DNA from: an uncultured Clostridia bacterium
Lineage (GTDB): Bacteria; Bacillota; Clostridia; TANB77; CAG-465
Direction of reading: 5' to 3'
Assembly: GCA_944387385.1 (NCBI GenBank)
Contig: CALXES010000011.1
Span: 1 to 49,643 of the forward strand
Length of the DNA: 49,643 nucleotides
Shown here: one piece after another, positions 1 to 7,736 of the stretch
How positions within the stretch are numbered: the first letter of the stretch is position 1
Layout of the letters: each line of letters opens with the position of its first letter
The notes under the pieces: model-generated
What the model saw: only the letters and a program-made list of their open reading frames with translations
Database searches by the model: none
Told to the model about the DNA's origin: nothing
Program-made: the position numbers and the translations under genes

Positions 1-58
1 ATCCTAGTAATGCAAATAGCATTGTAACTATTGATAATATAATCTTTGCAATTTTCAC
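1..58 (-). CDS. 5' end of a signal-peptide-bearing protein (partial)
   Basis: Only the first 19 codons lie in the window, and the gene runs off its left edge. The reading begins at a GTG preceded by a GGAGG ribosome binding site with normal spacing; an ATG five codons upstream is in frame but overlaps that site. The peptide starts with two lysines followed by a hydrophobic stretch, as in a signal peptide or membrane anchor. Function cannot be told. Confidence 0.5.
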   Translation of the reverse strand, partial: MKIAKIILSIVTMLFALLG

Positions 59-104
59 TTTTACCTCCTCCATAAATAACTATTTTCATATATCTATAAT
101 ACTA

Positions 105-137
105 TAAAAGCAGATAATTAGCAACTAACTATCTGCT
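105..137 (-). terminator. Intrinsic terminator of the serine hydrolase gene
   Basis: A 12-bp stem (109-120 with 126-137, one G-U on the minus strand) with a 5-nt loop is followed on the minus strand by TTTTATA. It lies just past the end of the minus-strand serine hydrolase gene. Confidence 0.7.
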
Positions 138-170
138 ACACATATTGTAATTGGCCACTATTGTTATTTT

Positions 171-1247
171 TTATTTATCTAACATTTCGTGCAATATCTT
201 ATTTCCTATGAAAGTCATATTAACATCACTTTTAGGAGATAAATTTGATAATACAACAACTCCAACTTTCTTTTCTTTGTTGTATCCGATATAACTATTA
301 AAATTAGTTGTTGAGCCATTATGCCAAATAATATCATTTTTATTGTCTATCATCCAAGTCATTCCTACTTTATCAACATTTATATCAAAAATATTATAAA
401 TATCGTTAACTGCTCTTACATCAGTTAGTGGTTCTTGAGTTTTTATAATATAACTTTCATCTGATGTGATTAAAGTTTCTAAATATTTTGACATATCTTC
501 AATATTAGAAATAATTGCTCCAGTTGGAATATATCCATCATCTTCATTCCATTTCCAATATCCTCTTAAATTACCTTTTCCTATTGCAACAGAGGTGTTA
601 TTCATATCTAGCTCTTTAAAGTATTCTTCTTGCAATTCATTATAATCTTTGTAATATACTTTTTCTAATATTAATCCTAATGTTGATATTCCAAAGTTGG
701 AATAATTAAAATCATAATCTTTATCTTCTAACTTTGTTTTATTTAATTCTTTTAATAATTGTTCCTTTGAAATGTTATAAAAATCATTTCCACCAGAAAA
801 ATAATTTTTTATTTTTTGAAAACTTAAGTAATATGGTTTAAATCCTGATGTGTGAGTAATTATTCGTTTTATAGTTGGATAGTACCTATTTTCAAGTTCT
901 AGATAATTAGAAATATTATCATCTAAATTTATTTTTCCTTCTTCTACTGCCCTAGAAATCAACATTGCTGTAAAAGTTTTTGTAGCTGAACCTATTTCAT
1001 AGTCATAATTCAAATTATATTCTCCACCATATATATTATAAGTTATCCCATTTTCATCATAAACTGCTATAGAAATAATTGTATTTTTGTTGTTCTTTAA
1101 AGTGTAATCTATCATTTCACTAGAACTAAATTTACTGATTTCTTTCATTTTATTTTTATATATAATTCCACTAATAAAATTAAATATAAAATATAATAAA
1201 ATTACTAATATTAAAAAAATTGCTAAAATTTTTAATTTTTTCTTCAA
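171..1247 (-). CDS. Membrane-anchored serine hydrolase of the beta-lactamase / class C PBP family
   Basis: The protein has 358 residues. One N-terminal membrane segment (about residues 5-30) is followed by an extracellular beta-lactamase-fold domain. The three family motifs are visible: S-A-T-K at 87-90 (nucleophile Ser87, Lys90), Y-S-N at 182-184 and H-N-G at 309-311, the counterpart of KTG. Such enzymes act outside the cell as DD-peptidases, esterases or D-amino-acid amidases, and the substrate cannot be told from sequence. The gene stands alone and ends in a hairpin terminator. Chromosomal class C-like hydrolases of this kind are usually not resistance enzymes. Confidence 0.85.
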   Translation of the reverse strand: MKKKLKILAIFLILVILLYFIFNFISGIIYKNKMKEISKFSSSEMIDYTLKNNKNTIISIAVYDENGITYNIYGGEYNLNYDYEIGSATKTFTAMLISRAVEEGKINLDDNISNYLELENRYYPTIKRIITHTSGFKPYYLSFQKIKNYFSGGNDFYNISKEQLLKELNKTKLEDKDYDFNYSNFGISTLGLILEKVYYKDYNELQEEYFKELDMNNTSVAIGKGNLRGYWKWNEDDGYIPTGAIISNIEDMSKYLETLITSDESYIIKTQEPLTDVRAVNDIYNIFDINVDKVGMTWMIDNKNDIIWHNGSTTNFNSYIGYNKEKKVGVVVLSNLSPKSDVNMTFIGNKILHEMLDK

Positions 1248-1357
1248 CTACTTACAACTCCCCCACAACTTACTATTTAACGATTTGTTTGTTGTGCTAA
1301 TTATACCATTAAAACAAAAAATAATCTATACTATTGGAGAATGTTGAAATTATAATA

Positions 1358-1386
1358 TTGAAAATATATTAATTTTAATATATAAT
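1358..1386 (+). promoter_or_regulatory. Consensus sigma-A promoter of the small RNA
   Basis: TTGAAA (1358-1363), a 17-bp spacer and a perfect TATAAT (1381-1386) predict a start near 1393. No open reading frame or ribosome binding site follows before a terminator at about 1469. Confidence 0.7.
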
Positions 1387-1392
1387 GAATAC

Positions 1393-1469
1393 AGAAAGAG
1401 AATAAAGTTCGTAACTTGTATGTGATTCGCTCCATATTAAACTAATTCAAATAGGATTAGTTTTTTTTT
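1393..1469 (+). ncRNA. Candidate small RNA of about 77 nt
   Basis: The segment starts at the predicted start of a near-perfect promoter and ends in an intrinsic terminator (AACTAAT 1440-1446 with ATTAGTT 1456-1462, then nine Ts). A short internal hairpin (AAGTT/AACTT, 1405-1417) is possible. There is no plausible coding sequence. It does not match an RNA family I recognise. It could be an autonomous sRNA or the attenuated leader of genes since lost from the degraded locus downstream. Confidence 0.5.
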
Positions 1470-1499
1470 ATTTAAATTAAAAATTATCTTACAAAACTT

Positions 1500-1737
1500 T
1501 TAGTTTATTTTTTCTATTTCTTCTAATATCTCTTCTCCGGTCATTTCACAAGGAACATTAATTCGCTTTATATAGTCTTTATTAAAATTATTATAATAAT
1601 TTATTCCTATATCATAAAACTGCATATCAATATTACTTATTTTTAGAGTCCATACTAATTCTTTAGTATATGCACCATATGGATAAGCAAATACTTTTAA
1701 CTGTTTTTTCCCGAGATTTTCTTCTATTAATCTATAT
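1500..1737 (-). pseudogene. 3' remnant of a polysaccharide deacetylase (NodB-like) gene
   Basis: The minus strand encodes the last 75-80 residues of a deacetylase-like protein. It includes the A-Y-P-Y-G-A-Y segment typical of the NodB homology domain and ends with a normal stop. There is no start codon, ribosome binding site or N-terminal catalytic part. The homology stops at about 1740, where the opposite strand becomes the truncated glycosyltransferase. These families are often neighbours in exopolysaccharide loci. Confidence 0.65.
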
Positions 1738-1741
1738 ATAT

Positions 1742-2347
1742 GATTCTACTTTAGTAGCTCAAGGTGCTTTTAGTGTATATAAAACAGAAATAATAAAAGA
1801 AATTGGTGGTTGGCAATCTTGCATCGGAGAAGACATTGTACTAACATGGAAACTTTTGAGCAGAGGCTATAAAACAAACTTTGCAAAAAATGCTATTGCT
1901 TTTACTGAGGTGCCAGAAAAATTATATACTTTAGGAAAACAAAGAAAAAGATGGGCCAGAGGCATGATTGAAGCATTTAAAAGGGTAAAAACAGTAACAT
2001 CTAAAAAGCTTAATTTCAAATCTAAGTTTTTAATGTGCTTAAACTTATTTTTTCCTTTTATTGATTTTGCTACTTTAATTTTTATGCCATTAGGATTAAT
2101 TTTTTTAGCATTTGGAAATCAGCTATTAATTGGATAGCTATATTTACTTGTTATATTGGTTGGATTAATACTATGTATAATTGTTGAAATAGAAAGAAAT
2201 AACATGCTAAAAGAAATAGAATGTAAATTAGAAAAAAGAAGTATTTTAGCTTTCTTATTTTATACTTTTCTTTATACATTCATATTAGCCCCTTATTGTT
2301 TAATTGAATATATTTCAGAATTAGCAAATTTTAAGAAAAAATGGTAA
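1742..2347 (+). pseudogene. 3' remnant of a processive family 2 glycosyltransferase with an internal stop
   Basis: The reading resembles the second half of a membrane GT2 synthase of the PgaC/YdaM type. It has a G-A-F-S-V-Y acceptor-region segment, a G-E-D motif and a K-Q-R-K-R-W (QxxRW) motif, followed by hydrophobic segments. The catalytic N-terminal half is absent. An in-frame TAG at 2135-2137 interrupts the membrane region, and the same frame then continues to the real end at 2345-2347. The gene is therefore 5'-truncated and carries a nonsense mutation. The junction with the opposing deacetylase remnant lies at about 1738-1742. Confidence 0.8.
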
Positions 2348-2352
2348 CTAAT

Positions 2353-2381
2353 AAAGTCTTAGAATAATTCTAAGACTTTTT
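2353..2381. terminator. Perfect 12-bp hairpin terminator
   Basis: AAAGTCTTAGAA (2353-2364), loop TAA, TTCTAAGACTTT (2368-2379), then T's. The stem is perfect and flanked by A's and T's, so it can work in both directions. It closes the glycosyltransferase remnant. Confidence 0.8.
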
Positions 2382-2428
2382 AATTAATCTCTTTTAATTT
2401 TAGCTTACATGTTATATAATTATCTTGG

Positions 2429-2923
2429 GTGATTATTATAAAAAGAGATATATTAATTTTTCCAAAATTTAAAAATATAAATTTAATACAAGATATTCGC
2501 AAAGACTATGATAGACTTGTAAATTTAATTCCGCCACATATAACTCTTGTATTTCCTTTTACAGATTATATAGCAAATGATGACTTAATAAAAAAAATTA
2601 AAGAATGTGTAAAAGACATTAAGCCTTTTAAAATAAAATTTAAAGGGGTATTACTTAACAACCAAAATTTTATATTTTTAAATTGTGTTTATGGAAATGA
2701 AGAAATTATTAATTTGCATAATAAAATATATACTGAAGTATTACCAACTCATTTAAATAAATCTGTTATATATACTCCACATATAACTTTAGGAAAAGCA
2801 AATAATATTGATTTTTTAAAAAATTTTGAATATGAATTTGAAGATATTGTAGATCAAATAGTAATTGAAGAAATAGGTTCAAATGAAGAATCAATTATAA
2901 TTGGCAAAATAAACCTGAACTAG
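2429..2923 (+). CDS. 2H phosphoesterase (LigT / 2'-5' RNA ligase-like)
   Basis: The protein has about 164 residues and two H-x-T motifs, each in a P-H-I-T-L context (about residues 36-40 and 117-121). This pair is the signature of the 2H phosphoesterase fold, which acts on 2',3'-cyclic phosphates or related RNA ends. Length fits the family. The start is a GTG without a clear ribosome binding site. A TATAAT at 2415-2420 would place transcription start almost on the GTG, so a leaderless message is possible. The stop codon lies inside the terminator stem shared with the convergent YitT gene. Substrate unknown. Confidence 0.8.
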   Translation: MIIIKRDILIFPKFKNINLIQDIRKDYDRLVNLIPPHITLVFPFTDYIANDDLIKKIKECVKDIKPFKIKFKGVLLNNQNFIFLNCVYGNEEIINLHNKIYTEVLPTHLNKSVIYTPHITLGKANNIDFLKNFEYEFEDIVDQIVIEEIGSNEESIIIGKINLN

Positions 2924-2951
2924 GGGATTAACTTCCTAGTTCAGGTTTTTT
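2914..2951. terminator. Bidirectional terminator between the 2H phosphoesterase and YitT genes
   Basis: CCTGAACTAGG (2914-2924) pairs perfectly with CCTAGTTCAGG (2935-2945), followed by six T's. The stem overlaps the last codons of the plus-strand gene and abuts the stop of the minus-strand gene. Confidence 0.85.
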
Positions 2952-3788
2952 CTTAATATGTGCTCCTATTATTTCAGAAACATCACTTACTGTAACAAAA
3001 GCATGGATATCGTCTGCATTTACTATATTTCTTAGCTCCGTAAGTTCAAGTCTTGTAATAACACAATATAATATCATTGTTTCACCGTTTATTAATCCTT
3101 TTCCTTCAAAAGCTGTTACAGTCCTTCCTAATTTTTGATATATATCGTTTGCAACTCTTGCACTCTGGTTTGTAATTATAATAACTGCTTTTCCTTGCTC
3201 TAAACCTTCTGATACAAAATCAATAACTTTAAAAGTAATAAAATATGTAAGAAGAGAATACAAAGCTCTATCAAATCCAAATAAGAAACCAGCTATTCCA
3301 TATATAAATACATTACACAAAAGTACTATCTGGCCAACAGAAAAAGTTGATCTCTTACTAACTATTATAGCTGCTATTTCGGTTCCATCTAAGCAACCTC
3401 CATATCTAATTACAAGCCCTACTCCAACTCCTAATATAAGTCCACCATAAATAGTTGCAAGTAACTTATCATGAATTCCAACATCAAACATCTCGGTAAA
3501 ATATAGCATTATTGAAAATGCTACCATTGCAAATAGTGCTTTAAATACGAACTCTTTTCCAAGTGTCTTATATCCTAATATTAAAAATGGTATATTAAGT
3601 ACAACTATAAATATACTTGTTGATATTTCAGTTACTTGTGACAACATAATTGAAACACCATTTACTCCACCATCAAGTATCAAATTTGGTATTAAAACCG
3701 AACCTATTGAAAATGCTGCTAAAGCGCATCCTACTAATATTAATATAATAGAAATTATATTATTTAAAATTCCTTTTTTCTTTTTCAT
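2928..3788 (-). CDS. YitT family membrane protein
   Basis: The protein has 286 residues with five or six hydrophobic segments and a soluble C-terminal DUF2179 domain (from about residue 200, with the alternating E-G-K-G / V-I-T-R-L-E pattern of that domain). This is the standard YitT layout; transport or regulatory function is not established. The start follows AAAGGAGGAAGAA. It lies 20 nt downstream of the Ppx/GppA-like gene with no terminator between, so the two form an operon. A paralogue sits at 43453-44322. Confidence 0.85.
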   Translation of the reverse strand: MKKKKGILNNIISIILILVGCALAAFSIGSVLIPNLILDGGVNGVSIMLSQVTEISTSIFIVVLNIPFLILGYKTLGKEFVFKALFAMVAFSIMLYFTEMFDVGIHDKLLATIYGGLILGVGVGLVIRYGGCLDGTEIAAIIVSKRSTFSVGQIVLLCNVFIYGIAGFLFGFDRALYSLLTYFITFKVIDFVSEGLEQGKAVIIITNQSARVANDIYQKLGRTVTAFEGKGLINGETMILYCVITRLELTELRNIVNADDIHAFVTVSDVSEIIGAHIKKKPELGS

Positions 3789-3808
3789 TTCTTCCTCCTT
3801 TCACTATA

Positions 3809-4663
3809 TTATATTATACCATAAATCATAGAAATATCTGTAGGAATAATATATTTTGCTTCTATTTTTTCTGCTACAACCAAAACAAAAGCACACATTG
3901 CTCTAGTTGCACTCCACCAAGCTGGTTCTTCTACTCTTTCTCTTATTTTATCAAGAGAAATTTTTGTATAATATTTTTTAGTATCTTCTATTCTTGTTTT
4001 TATATCCATCATTATAGTCTCATTAGGATCATCAAATAAATTGTTTTCTTTATATCTTATTCCGGATTCTCTAGCAAAATACTCATGTCCTCCACCTGCT
4101 AAAATCATTATATCTGTTTTTACTTTTGGAACATCTATTCTACTTCTTATATAATCCATAACTGTATCTAGTGGAGTAGTAGCAATATCTCTGGATAAAT
4201 CTGGAAAAACATTTAATATATCCATTACTCCAAAGTTATTATTTTTCATATCTTTAATACCTAAATTAAAATATGAAATTTCTGTAGAGCCACCTCCTCC
4301 AACAAAAACTAAAGCCTCTTTAACATGCTTTGTTGCTCCTTTTACAGTATATATATTCTCATCTTCTTGTGAAATTATATTAAAATCTTTTCCTGTTTTG
4401 TTTTTAAATTCATTTAAAAACTCCTCTTTTTCAAAATCTTCTAATTGTCTAAAAATACTTGTACCACATACAAACACATCTTTAGTTTCTATTGAGTTTA
4501 CAAGCTCAATTAGTTTAGTTACATCATTAATATTTAGCTTATTTTCCTTTTTATAGTTTTTTTTAAATTCTATAGGAACTGTTTTTAAATGCTCTATATT
4601 TTCACCATTATAGCAGTCTACTTTAGTACACGTAGAACCTACCTCTACAACAATTTTATTCAT
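3809..4663 (-). CDS. Ppx/GppA-like phosphatase-family protein (ASKHA fold)
   Basis: The protein has 284 residues. The start resembles the phosphate-1 loop of the actin-like ATPase fold (V-E-V-G-S-T-C-T-K). A G-G-G-G-S-T-E-I motif near residue 120 is the hallmark of exopolyphosphatase/pppGpp phosphatases, and A-G-G-G-H-E near 190 matches the later nucleotide-binding loop. It is close in length to short Ppx proteins lacking the C-terminal HD domain. It is first in a two-gene operon with YitT. A terminator-like hairpin lies 20 nt before its start, so expression may depend on readthrough from the tRNA-Leu unit. Polyphosphate or pppGpp as substrate is family inference. Confidence 0.75.
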   Translation of the reverse strand: MNKIVVEVGSTCTKVDCYNGENIEHLKTVPIEFKKNYKKENKLNINDVTKLIELVNSIETKDVFVCGTSIFRQLEDFEKEEFLNEFKNKTGKDFNIISQEDENIYTVKGATKHVKEALVFVGGGGSTEISYFNLGIKDMKNNNFGVMDILNVFPDLSRDIATTPLDTVMDYIRSRIDVPKVKTDIMILAGGGHEYFARESGIRYKENNLFDDPNETIMMDIKTRIEDTKKYYTKISLDKIRERVEEPAWWSATRAMCAFVLVVAEKIEAKYIIPTDISMIYGII

Positions 4664-4682
4664 TTTTTCCTCCTTTTAATAT

Positions 4683-4713
4683 AAAAAAGTACGTAGCATT
4701 TAAGTTACGTACT
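4683..4713 (-). terminator. Terminator or attenuator between tRNA-Leu and the Ppx/GppA-like gene
   Basis: AGTACGTAAC/GCTACGTACT (4704-4713 with 4689-4698, one wobble pair) is followed on the minus strand by T6. It lies directly downstream of tRNA-Leu and only about 20 nt before the next start codon, with no clear promoter in between. Confidence 0.7.
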
Positions 4714-4736
4714 AAATTTCAGGCTAGATATTTTTA

Positions 4737-4822
4737 TGGTAGCGATGGTGGGGCTCGAACCCACACGCCACAAGGACAATGGTGTTTGAGACCATCCTGT
4801 CTGCCAATTCCAGCACATCGCC
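4737..4822 (-). tRNA. tRNA-Leu (anticodon CAA)
   Basis: The 86-nt sequence folds as a class II tRNA: acceptor GGCGATG/CATCGCT (G-U at the end), anticodon stem ATGGT/ACCAT with loop CTCAAAC giving anticodon CAA, a long variable arm, T arm GTGGG-TTCGAGC-CCCAC, and an encoded CCA. It reads UUG leucine codons. Confidence 0.95.
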
Positions 4823-4823
4823 A

Positions 4824-4861
4824 AAATAAAAATGAAGCAAACTTTTATTGTCTGCTTCATT
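4824..4861 (-). terminator. Terminator hairpin of the TPR gene, overlapping the tRNA-Leu start site
   Basis: AATGAAGCAGAC/GTTTGCTTCATT (4850-4861 with 4831-4842, 7-nt loop) is followed on the minus strand by TTTATTTT. It ends just before the mature tRNA 5' end, while the tRNA promoter lies upstream of it. Transcripts coming from the TPR gene make the full stem; transcripts starting at the tRNA promoter would lack its outer half. Confidence 0.7.
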
Positions 4862-4890
4862 ATTATACTATATTTACTTTTATATTGCAA
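4862..4890 (-). promoter_or_regulatory. Promoter of tRNA-Leu
   Basis: On the minus strand, TTGCAA (4885-4890), a 17-bp spacer and TATAAT (4862-4867) predict a start near 4855, inside the 5' arm of the terminator hairpin. Confidence 0.6.
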
Positions 4891-4897
4891 TATTATA

Positions 4898-6127
4898 TTA
4901 ATTATTATTTTCATTTTCTTCTGTTCTAAATCCAGTACGTGTCATATCTATATCATCATATAATATGCTATTTTGACTTTGTTCTTCTTTATTATCTTTA
5001 TCTCTTCCAAACCAATTTTTTCTTGTCTTTTTTCTATATTCTATTTCTGCTTGTTCATTTTGTATTTCTAAATTTTCAGCTTCTCTTCTATTTTTTAAAA
5101 AACTATCTATTCTTGAACGCATCGCATTGAAAATAAATTCATTTTCTATTATATCTATATAACTTTTATCTTGATTAATTAAATACTCAATTATTCCCAT
5201 AGCCTTATCAAACTCATTTTTTGTAACATAAATTATTGCTATTTTATAATAAGCTTTTAAACCATAATTTTCAGATTTTGTAATTTCATTATATAATTTT
5301 AAAGCCTCTTTATAATCTCCTTTTAAAAGTTTAATATTTCCTAAACTATATATAGCCTCATTTATATTAGGATTAATTACTAAGGCAAACTCAAGATTTT
5401 TTTCTGCTTCATCAGTTTTTCCAAGCTCTAACTGAATCATTGCAAGATTATATAATAGCTCATATGATTCGGCATGATACTCTATAGCTTTTTTATATAA
5501 TTCTTCTGCACTTTCATAATCACCTTGATCTGCAATTAATATACCAAGTACTTCATAAGCATCATAAAAAAGAGGATCTATTTCAATACATTTTCTATAC
5601 ATATCAATAGCTGATTCTATATCATCTTCTTTTTCTAATATACTACCTAAAGTAAAATATGCATTAGCATTATTCTCATCTTTTTCAATTACTTCATAAA
5701 GCATTTCCTTAGCTTGAGTATATTCTTTAATCTCATAAAAACATTTTGAAAGCAAATAAAGAGTTTCACTTTTTCTTCCATCTTTATTAATTAATTTTTG
5801 CAATGTGCTAATACACTTTGTGAATTTTTTGTTATTATAATACTTTTCTGCTCGTTTATATAATAAATTCTTACCAAAACTAATATTATTATATTGTAAA
5901 ATAGCAACAATACATGGTAATACAAAGATTCCTATTCCAAGAGGAATTTGAAATCTAAGTCTTAACTGAACATCATAAAAAACTACAGGCAAATATACCC
6001 CTAATGAGAATGAACAAATTGCTATTAGAAGTAAATTTACTGGTGCATTTTTTTTAACATAATTGATTGATAGGTATGTTATTAAGATTATTGCTACAAT
6101 TATTACTATTATATTATCAATTATCAT
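4898..6127 (-). CDS. Membrane-anchored TPR-repeat protein
   Basis: The protein has 409 residues. Three hydrophobic stretches occupy about residues 1-80, followed by roughly seven tetratricopeptide repeats (about 95-330; the A-Y-F-T-L-G-S-I and A-I-D-M-Y-R-K-C-I-E-I-D-P patterns are typical), then a charged tail rich in Glu, Lys and Asn. TPR arrays mediate protein-protein contacts, here on the cytoplasmic face or in an envelope assembly. The start follows GGAGGGGCAGATAAG. It is transcribed alone, divergently from murC, from a promoter at 6151-6179. Partner unknown. Confidence 0.75.
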   Translation of the reverse strand: MIIDNIIVIIVAIILITYLSINYVKKNAPVNLLLIAICSFSLGVYLPVVFYDVQLRLRFQIPLGIGIFVLPCIVAILQYNNISFGKNLLYKRAEKYYNNKKFTKCISTLQKLINKDGRKSETLYLLSKCFYEIKEYTQAKEMLYEVIEKDENNANAYFTLGSILEKEDDIESAIDMYRKCIEIDPLFYDAYEVLGILIADQGDYESAEELYKKAIEYHAESYELLYNLAMIQLELGKTDEAEKNLEFALVINPNINEAIYSLGNIKLLKGDYKEALKLYNEITKSENYGLKAYYKIAIIYVTKNEFDKAMGIIEYLINQDKSYIDIIENEFIFNAMRSRIDSFLKNRREAENLEIQNEQAEIEYRKKTRKNWFGRDKDNKEEQSQNSILYDDIDMTRTGFRTEENENNN

Positions 6128-6150
6128 CTTATCTGCCCCTCCGCAAACGT

Positions 6151-6179
6151 ATTATATAACATTTTTTGTCAACTTTCAA
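6151..6179 (-). promoter_or_regulatory. Promoter of the TPR gene
   Basis: On the minus strand, TTGAAA (6174-6179), a 17-bp spacer and TATAAT (6151-6156), about 25 bases ahead of the start codon. Confidence 0.6.
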
Positions 6180-6217
6180 GCTTATAATACATATTATATC
6201 TAATTTTTTCATTCTCA

Positions 6218-6246
6218 TTGACTAATTTAACCTAGTAATGTATAAT
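6218..6246 (+). promoter_or_regulatory. murC: Promoter of murC
   Basis: TTGACT (6218-6223), a 17-bp spacer and TATAAT (6241-6246). The ribosome binding site AAGGA follows at 6261-6265. Confidence 0.75.
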
Positions 6247-6275
6247 ATAGGTTGTAAAAAAAGGATGTGACTATC

Positions 6276-7706
6276 ATGACTAAAGACTTTGATGCTTTAA
6301 AAAATATACATAAAATACATATGATTGGTATCGGTGGAGTTAGTATGAGTGGTATTGCTTTAATTCTAAAAAAAGATGGATTTGAAGTTACTGGCTCAGA
6401 TAAAAACTATGGCGATATGATAGATATATTAGAAAATAATGGTATACCAGTATTTATCGGATCAAATGCAGATCTTGTAAAAGATGCAGACGTTGTTGTT
6501 TATACATCTGCAATTAATCAGCATGACCCTGAATTTGTAAGAGCAAAAAGTTTGGGTATACCAACATATGAAAGAGCAAAATTTTTAGGCTTACTTTTAA
6601 CTAGCTATAAGATGCCTATTTGCATATGTGGAACACATGGAAAAACAACAACTACATCAATGGTTTCTTCTATTTTTATTGATGCTGGAATGGATCCAAA
6701 TGTTCAAGTTGGTTCAAAATACGAAAAATTAAACAATTCAAACTATAGACTTGGAAATTCAGATTATTTTATACTTGAAGCTTGTGAATATGTGGATAGT
6801 TTTTTAAATTTTCCACATCACTGTGCAACAGTATTAAATATTGAGGCTGAACATTTAGACTATTTTTCAGATATAGAAGATATAAAAAAATCATTTAAAA
6901 AATTTATTCTTATGCTACCACAAGATGGTATATTAATCATAAATCAAGATGATACAAATTGCATGGACGTTTTAAATGATATAAAAGATGAACTACAAAA
7001 AAAGAGCATAAGAATATTTAAGTTTTCACTAAGTGATCCTGATGCATATATTTATGCTGAAAACTTTAAATGTAATATGAAAGGCTTCTACTCTTTTGAT
7101 GTTACAGATCCAAGAAATGGAAAAAGTTATCACTTTTATCTAACAGTACCAGGAATTCACAATGTTTATGATGCCTTAGCAGCAATTACTACATGTCAAG
7201 CTTATGGTATTGATTTTAAAGATATGCAAGAAAGCTTAAGCAAATTTTGTGGTGCAAAAAGAAGATTTGAATACAAAAAAACTATTGCAGAAGGTGTTGA
7301 ATTATATGATGATTATGCTCATCATCCAACAGAAATAAAAGCTACTCTTTCTGCTGCAAAACAAAAAGAACATAATAGAATTATTGCTGTATTTCAACCA
7401 CATACTTATTCAAGAACGAAAGAACTTTTAGCAGACTTTGCTAATGCCTTTGTAGATGCAGACATTGTTTATTTGATGGATATATATGCTGCAAGAGAAA
7501 TTGATGATGGAACTATATCATCTAGAGATGTTGCAGATCTTGTAAGTAAAAATGGTACTGAAACATACTATATTCCATCTCTTGAAGAAATTGCAAATGA
7601 AATAAAAAAGATTATAAAACCAGGAGATATCGTACTTTCAATAGGAGCTGGAAATGTTACACATTTAGCAGACTATTTTGAGGATATTAAGCCAAAAGAA
7701 AAATAA
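6276..7706 (+). CDS. murC: UDP-N-acetylmuramate--L-alanine ligase
   Basis: MurC adds L-alanine to UDP-MurNAc, the first peptide step of peptidoglycan synthesis, in the cytoplasm. The 476-residue protein has the N-terminal Rossmann motif G-I-G-G-V-S-M-S-G (18-26), the Mur-ligase ATP loop G-T-H-G-K-T-T-T-T (109-117), the central E-A-E-H-L-D-Y segment and the C-terminal D-D-Y-A-H-H-P motif, all typical of MurC. I chose the ATG at 6276 because the GTG at 6267 touches the AAGGA site. It is monocistronic, divergent from the TPR gene, and ends in a terminator. Confidence 0.97.
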   Translation: MTKDFDALKNIHKIHMIGIGGVSMSGIALILKKDGFEVTGSDKNYGDMIDILENNGIPVFIGSNADLVKDADVVVYTSAINQHDPEFVRAKSLGIPTYERAKFLGLLLTSYKMPICICGTHGKTTTTSMVSSIFIDAGMDPNVQVGSKYEKLNNSNYRLGNSDYFILEACEYVDSFLNFPHHCATVLNIEAEHLDYFSDIEDIKKSFKKFILMLPQDGILIINQDDTNCMDVLNDIKDELQKKSIRIFKFSLSDPDAYIYAENFKCNMKGFYSFDVTDPRNGKSYHFYLTVPGIHNVYDALAAITTCQAYGIDFKDMQESLSKFCGAKRRFEYKKTIAEGVELYDDYAHHPTEIKATLSAAKQKEHNRIIAVFQPHTYSRTKELLADFANAFVDADIVYLMDIYAAREIDDGTISSRDVADLVSKNGTETYYIPSLEEIANEIKKIIKPGDIVLSIGAGNVTHLADYFEDIKPKEK

Positions 7707-7736
7707 CCAGAAAGTTTTACTTCTGGTTATTTTTTT
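7705..7736. terminator. Terminator between murC and the amidase-like gene
   Basis: AACCAGAA (7705-7712) pairs with TTCTGGTT (7721-7728), followed by ATTTTTTT. It is flanked by A/T runs on both sides, so it can serve both convergent genes. Confidence 0.75.

Noticed and set aside
2156-2347. Separate small membrane protein gene starting with TTG
   Set aside because: It is in the same frame as the glycosyltransferase remnant and simply continues it past the TAG at 2135-2137; no ribosome site precedes it.
4705-4914. Open frame across tRNA-Leu
   Set aside because: It reads through the tRNA and two hairpins with no ribosome site and resembles no protein.
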